Source: Phaeocystidibacter sp965659725
GTDB lineage: Bacteria; Bacteroidota; Bacteroidia; Flavobacteriales; Schleiferiaceae
NCBI GenBank assembly: GCA_965659725.1
Contig: CBFHXG010000062.1
Coordinates: forward strand, 1 to 8,883
Direction of reading: 5' to 3'
Length of the DNA stretch: 8,883 nt
Shown in pieces: positions 6,946 to 8,883 of this stretch. The notes below the pieces were generated by a model, which saw only the letters and a program-made list of their open reading frames with translations, was not told where the DNA came from and did not search any database. Position 1 is the first letter of the stretch. The number at the start of each line of letters is the position of its first letter. The translations under genes were made by a program, and so were the position numbers.

Positions 6946-6973
6946 AAAAAAAAACCACCCGTTTCCGAGTGGT
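6946..6973 (-). terminator. Intrinsic terminator of the DUF2795 gene
   Basis: On the minus strand an 8-bp stem (6954-6973, one G-T pair) closes a GAAA tetraloop and is followed by a T-run (6946-6954, whose last base also pairs at the foot of the stem). It lies about 28 bp after the DUF2795 stop codon. Loop and flanking stem match the terminator at 3691-3720. Confidence 0.9.
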
Positions 6974-7001
6974 CAACAATTATCTAGAATGAGAAGTAAG
7001 A

Positions 7002-7226
7002 TCAATACTCCTCTTCATTCCATAAGAAGTCTTCCTCTGAAGGGTAATCTGGCCAGATCTCCTCGATAGATTCATAGATCTCACCGTCTTCTTCTTCGAT
7101 CGACTGAAGGTTCTCAACTACTTCGAGAGGAGCACCTGTACGGATGGCGTAGTCCACTAACTCATCTTTGGTAGCAGGCCACGGAGCATCACTCAAGTAG
7201 GAAGCAAGTTCTAACGTCCAATACAT
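7002..7226 (-). CDS. DUF2795 family protein, small and very acidic
   Basis: This 74-residue protein begins MYWTLELASYLSDAPWPATK and is, from memory of the family, nearly invariant across Bacteroidota at its N-terminus. I recognise it as a DUF2795-type protein of unknown function. It has 22 Asp/Glu and only two Lys/Arg, with acidic clusters at the C-terminal end (EEED, SEED, NEEEY). There is no signal peptide or membrane segment, so it should be cytosolic. The small folded N-terminal part (about 1-45) could bind a partner or nucleic acid, but nothing in the sequence shows which. The ATG at 7226 fits a strong promoter at 7247-7276 with a very short leader, and a terminator follows at 6946-6973, so the gene is probably a single-gene transcription unit, with possible read-through from the adenosyltransferase gene (79 bp upstream). 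Confidence 0.9.
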   Translation of the reverse strand: MYWTLELASYLSDAPWPATKDELVDYAIRTGAPLEVVENLQSIEEEDGEIYESIEEIWPDYPSEEDFLWNEEEY

Positions 7227-7246
7227 AGCGGCGTCTTAATTTTTGG

Positions 7247-7276
7247 CAAAAGTAACTTTTTTCAAATAGCAGTCAA
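7247..7276 (-). promoter_or_regulatory. Bacteroidota-type promoter of the DUF2795 gene
   Basis: The minus strand reads TTG (7274-7276), exactly 19 bp, then TACTTTTG (7247-7254). This is a full match to the -33/-7 pattern TTG-N19-TAnnTTTG. The -7 box ends 20 bp before the ATG, so the leader would be about a dozen bases. Confidence 0.8.
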
Positions 7277-7305
7277 GCCCTTTTTCACACTCTTCACCTT
7301 ATATC

Positions 7306-7854
7306 TCAGGTACTTGGTTTCCAAGCAACTTCGTCTGCATTCAGATCAACTGATAGCTTACGTGATAATACGAATAAGTAATCAGATAATCTATTCAAAT
7401 ATTTTCCGAGGATGGCATCAATTTCACCTTCTCTTTGCAAAAAGGCCACATGCCTTTCTGCTCGTCTACACACTGTGCGTGCAATGTGACAATGACTTAC
7501 AACTGGGTGCCCTCCTGGTAAGATAAACGTTCGTAATTCAGGAAGGTTTTCATTCATACCATCTATCGCTTTCTCCAGCTGTTCAATGTCGCCCTCCTCC
7601 AACTGAGGAAGCTTAACACGGTCGCTCCCCCCTTCATTCGCCAAGTGGGATCCCATCGTGAAGATCCTATCTTGAACGCGAATCAGAAGTTGAACCACAT
7701 CCTTATCCTCCACCTCATCTCTTAACAGTCCGATCCACGAATTCAACTCATCCGTTGTGCCATAGGCATGCAAGCGTTCATTGAATTTATCTACCCGCTT
7801 GCCTGTTAGCAAACTGGTCTTTCCTTCATCGCCGGTTTTGGTATATATCTTCAT
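7306..7854 (-). CDS. pduO: ATP:cob(I)alamin adenosyltransferase, PduO type
   Basis: This cytoplasmic enzyme transfers the 5'-deoxyadenosyl group of ATP to cob(I)alamin, giving adenosylcobalamin for enzymes such as methylmalonyl-CoA mutase. From the ATG at 7854 the protein is 182 residues, the usual size of the family. The nucleotide-binding N-terminus has TKTGDEGKTSL (5-15), then GTTDELNS (32-39), ILPGG (111-115), the Arg-rich helix RTVCRRAER (126-134) and YLNRLSDYLF (152-161), all family hallmarks. A longer reading from a TTG at 7893 adds 13 residues that match nothing in the family, and the candidate promoter at 7872-7901 fits the ATG. The gene follows the membrane-protein stop (7920) by 65 bp. 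No cobalamin riboswitch is visible in that gap, which is too short for one. The partner B12 enzymes are not in the window. Confidence 0.95.
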   Translation of the reverse strand: MKIYTKTGDEGKTSLLTGKRVDKFNERLHAYGTTDELNSWIGLLRDEVEDKDVVQLLIRVQDRIFTMGSHLANEGGSDRVKLPQLEEGDIEQLEKAIDGMNENLPELRTFILPGGHPVVSHCHIARTVCRRAERHVAFLQREGEIDAILGKYLNRLSDYLFVLSRKLSVDLNADEVAWKPST

Positions 7855-7871
7855 GTATCTGTATTCTCTCT

Positions 7872-7901
7872 CAAATATGTCGATTTTCAACAACTATCCA
7901 A
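7872..7901 (-). promoter_or_regulatory. Possible promoter of the adenosyltransferase gene
   Basis: The minus strand has TTG (7899-7901), 19 bp, then CATATTTG (7872-7879), one base off TAnnTTTG. Its distance to the ATG at 7854 is close to that of the strong DUF2795 promoter, which supports the ATG as the true start. It would let the gene be expressed independently of the upstream membrane-protein gene. Confidence 0.4.
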
Positions 7902-7919
7902 GCCTAAAAGGGCGAGGAT

Positions 7920-8883
7920 CTATTTACCTACACCGCTGCGAATGGTGATATTATTCTGGTAAACCCGCATGGGGTAATTTGGTTCAGACCAGATCAAGGT
8001 ATATCTATCGCCCAATTTGGACTTCACCTTTTCCCACTCCAGCATGTGCACGAAAAGCATATCGGCCTCACCCTTTATTCCTCGATCCTCATTCAATTCT
8101 ATATTCAGTTCACGAGTGCTGATATAGTAATTCGTTGAGTTCCGATAAATATTGAATCGCTCCAATGTAGCGGGCTGTTCCCAATCCCTCACTATTTCCC
8201 CAACATAGGTAATGGCTTCCTTTGTCTTCGAGGAATCCGGCCATTTATGAGTGGTCGACACGTTCAGGGATAAGCCAAAGTTCAGGATATACATTAGTGT
8301 AAGGAACCCACCGATCACTTTATTGGACCAATGGCCTCTCCCGTCTACAAAGAAAAAGATCACGAACCCCATGACGGGAAGTACGTTCAAGAGGAGTCGC
8401 CCCTGAGGAAGATTGGCACCAAAAATAATATGTTCAAGGACCCACCCAATCGGTATTCCGATCAAGAGGGATAAGGCCACCGCTAGATCAGAAGTAAATC
8501 TCCTTCTCACACAAACTATCGCAGCTATCGACACAAACAAAAGTCCAACCCCTACTCCTATGATTTCTGTGAACCAGATTGGCTGATCATCAACATAAAT
8601 GAATACCCGAGCGGTACGAATAAAAGCAGCATAGTAGCTCGGCGCACCAAAGAGCAGATCGTTATTGCTCCTAAGAACAAGTAATGCCCCTATGGTTAGT
8701 CCAATCACGGCCGCCATCATCAAACCCAAGACCATGTGCGATCTTTTCCAACGCCTGGCGAACCTGGCCTGATCCACAACCACCCAAAAAAAGAGCAGAA
8801 GTACAAAGTTGATGGCATTGAGGTTGGAAAGTACGGCCAGGAAGGAATAAATGACAACGGCAAAATGACTTCTGTTCAGATCA
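7920..8883 (-). CDS. GT-C-type membrane protein, paralogue of the gene at 1-1437, 5' end beyond window
   Basis: The frame is open from the right edge to a TAG at 7920, showing 320 C-terminal residues. A GTG at 8783 could be read as a start, but coding continues upstream: the translation through 8784-8882 is hydrophobic and aligns with residues about 173-205 of the protein at 1-1437. About six membrane segments are visible, then a soluble tail of roughly 110 residues. Shared landmarks with the paralogue are GWVLEH, LPQGR, WEQP and YRNSTNYYISTRELNI. The catalytic loop expected after the first membrane segment lies outside the window, so assignment to the GT39-like group rests on the paralogue. 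The tail ends at VGK, which suggests that the left-hand copy is only about 15-25 residues short of its end. The adenosyltransferase gene follows 65 bp downstream. Donor and acceptor are unknown. Confidence 0.8.
   Translation of the reverse strand, partial: DLNRSHFAVVIYSFLAVLSNLNAINFVLLLFFWVVVDQARFARRWKRSHMVLGLMMAAVIGLTIGALLVLRSNNDLLFGAPSYYAAFIRTARVFIYVDDQPIWFTEIIGVGVGLLFVSIAAIVCVRRRFTSDLAVALSLLIGIPIGWVLEHIIFGANLPQGRLLLNVLPVMGFVIFFFVDGRGHWSNKVIGGFLTLMYILNFGLSLNVSTTHKWPDSSKTKEAITYVGEIVRDWEQPATLERFNIYRNSTNYYISTRELNIELNEDRGIKGEADMLFVHMLEWEKVKSKLGDRYTLIWSEPNYPMRVYQNNITIRSGVGK

Larger units (their letters stand above)
6596..7001. other. 406-bp repeat-rich gap between nucleotidase and DUF2795 genes
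   Basis: I found no credible gene here. From left to right the gap holds the nucleotidase leader and a weak promoter candidate (6645-6676), a nested inverted repeat (6667-6736), copy B of the repeat module (6770-6837), a 9-bp tandem repeat (6841-6867), a double hairpin (6868-6919), an 8-bp tandem repeat (6920-6943) and the DUF2795 terminator (6946-6973). A 60-codon plus-strand frame across 6660-6842 runs through these repeats and does not look coding. Confidence 0.75.

Noticed and set aside
7306..7893. Longer adenosyltransferase start at TTG 7893
   Set aside because: The added 13 residues precede the conserved MKIYTKTGD start of the family, and a promoter-like sequence overlaps them.
7855..7919. 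Cobalamin riboswitch before the adenosyltransferase gene
   Set aside because: The 65-bp gap is too short for this riboswitch class and I see no B12-box-like sequence in it.
8781..8783. GTG as start of the right-hand membrane protein
   Set aside because: The same frame continues to the window edge with hydrophobic sequence that aligns with the paralogue, so the gene begins outside the window.

Overview
The window looks like chromosomal DNA of a member of the Bacteroidota, most likely of the Flavobacteriales type. Four things point there: a long (632-residue) PurF of the kind seen in that phylum; a secreted nucleotidase-like protein ending in a type IX secretion (Por) sorting domain; a 74-residue acidic DUF2795 protein starting MYWTLELASYL; and promoters of the form TTG-N19-TAnnTTTG, the signature of the Bacteroidota primary sigma factor. 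The species cannot be named from the sequence alone. I found no tRNA, rRNA, CRISPR array, transposase or phage gene.

Every convincing gene is on the minus strand, so transcription runs from right to left. From right to left the window holds: (1) the 3' two-thirds of a multi-pass membrane protein of the GT-C glycosyltransferase type (7920 to the right edge); (2) a PduO-type ATP:cob(I)alamin adenosyltransferase (7306-7854); (3) the DUF2795 gene with its own promoter and terminator (7002-7226); (4) a 406-bp gap rich in repeats and hairpins; (5) a 949-residue secreted 5'-nucleotidase/metallophosphoesterase-family protein with a T9SS sorting domain (3746-6595), followed by a terminator; (6) a 394-bp gap with a second copy of the repeat and the purF promoter region; (7) purF (1453-3351); and (8) a second GT-C-type membrane protein (1437 to the left edge), starting 15 bp after the purF stop. 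Gene 8 is open to the left edge and starts with TTG or GTG. It is clearly a paralogue of gene 1, so the two membrane proteins bracket the housekeeping genes.

The genes do not form one pathway. purF (first step of de novo purine synthesis) is probably co-transcribed with the adjacent membrane protein. The adenosyltransferase supplies adenosylcobalamin and may be read partly from the upstream membrane-protein transcript. The secreted nucleotidase and DUF2795 look like separate units, each closed by a GAAA-loop intrinsic terminator.

The least ordinary part is intergenic. Two gaps 3.1 kb apart carry the same composite module: degenerate TTTATCC-type repeats, an identical 12-mer, short tandem AGCCYT units, an A-run and a GAAA-loop terminator. 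In the right-hand copy the tandem units are expanded and interrupted by a double hairpin. The nucleotidase-family protein also has changes at three expected metal-ligand positions. I saw no clear evidence of a wholly new defence or mobile system.
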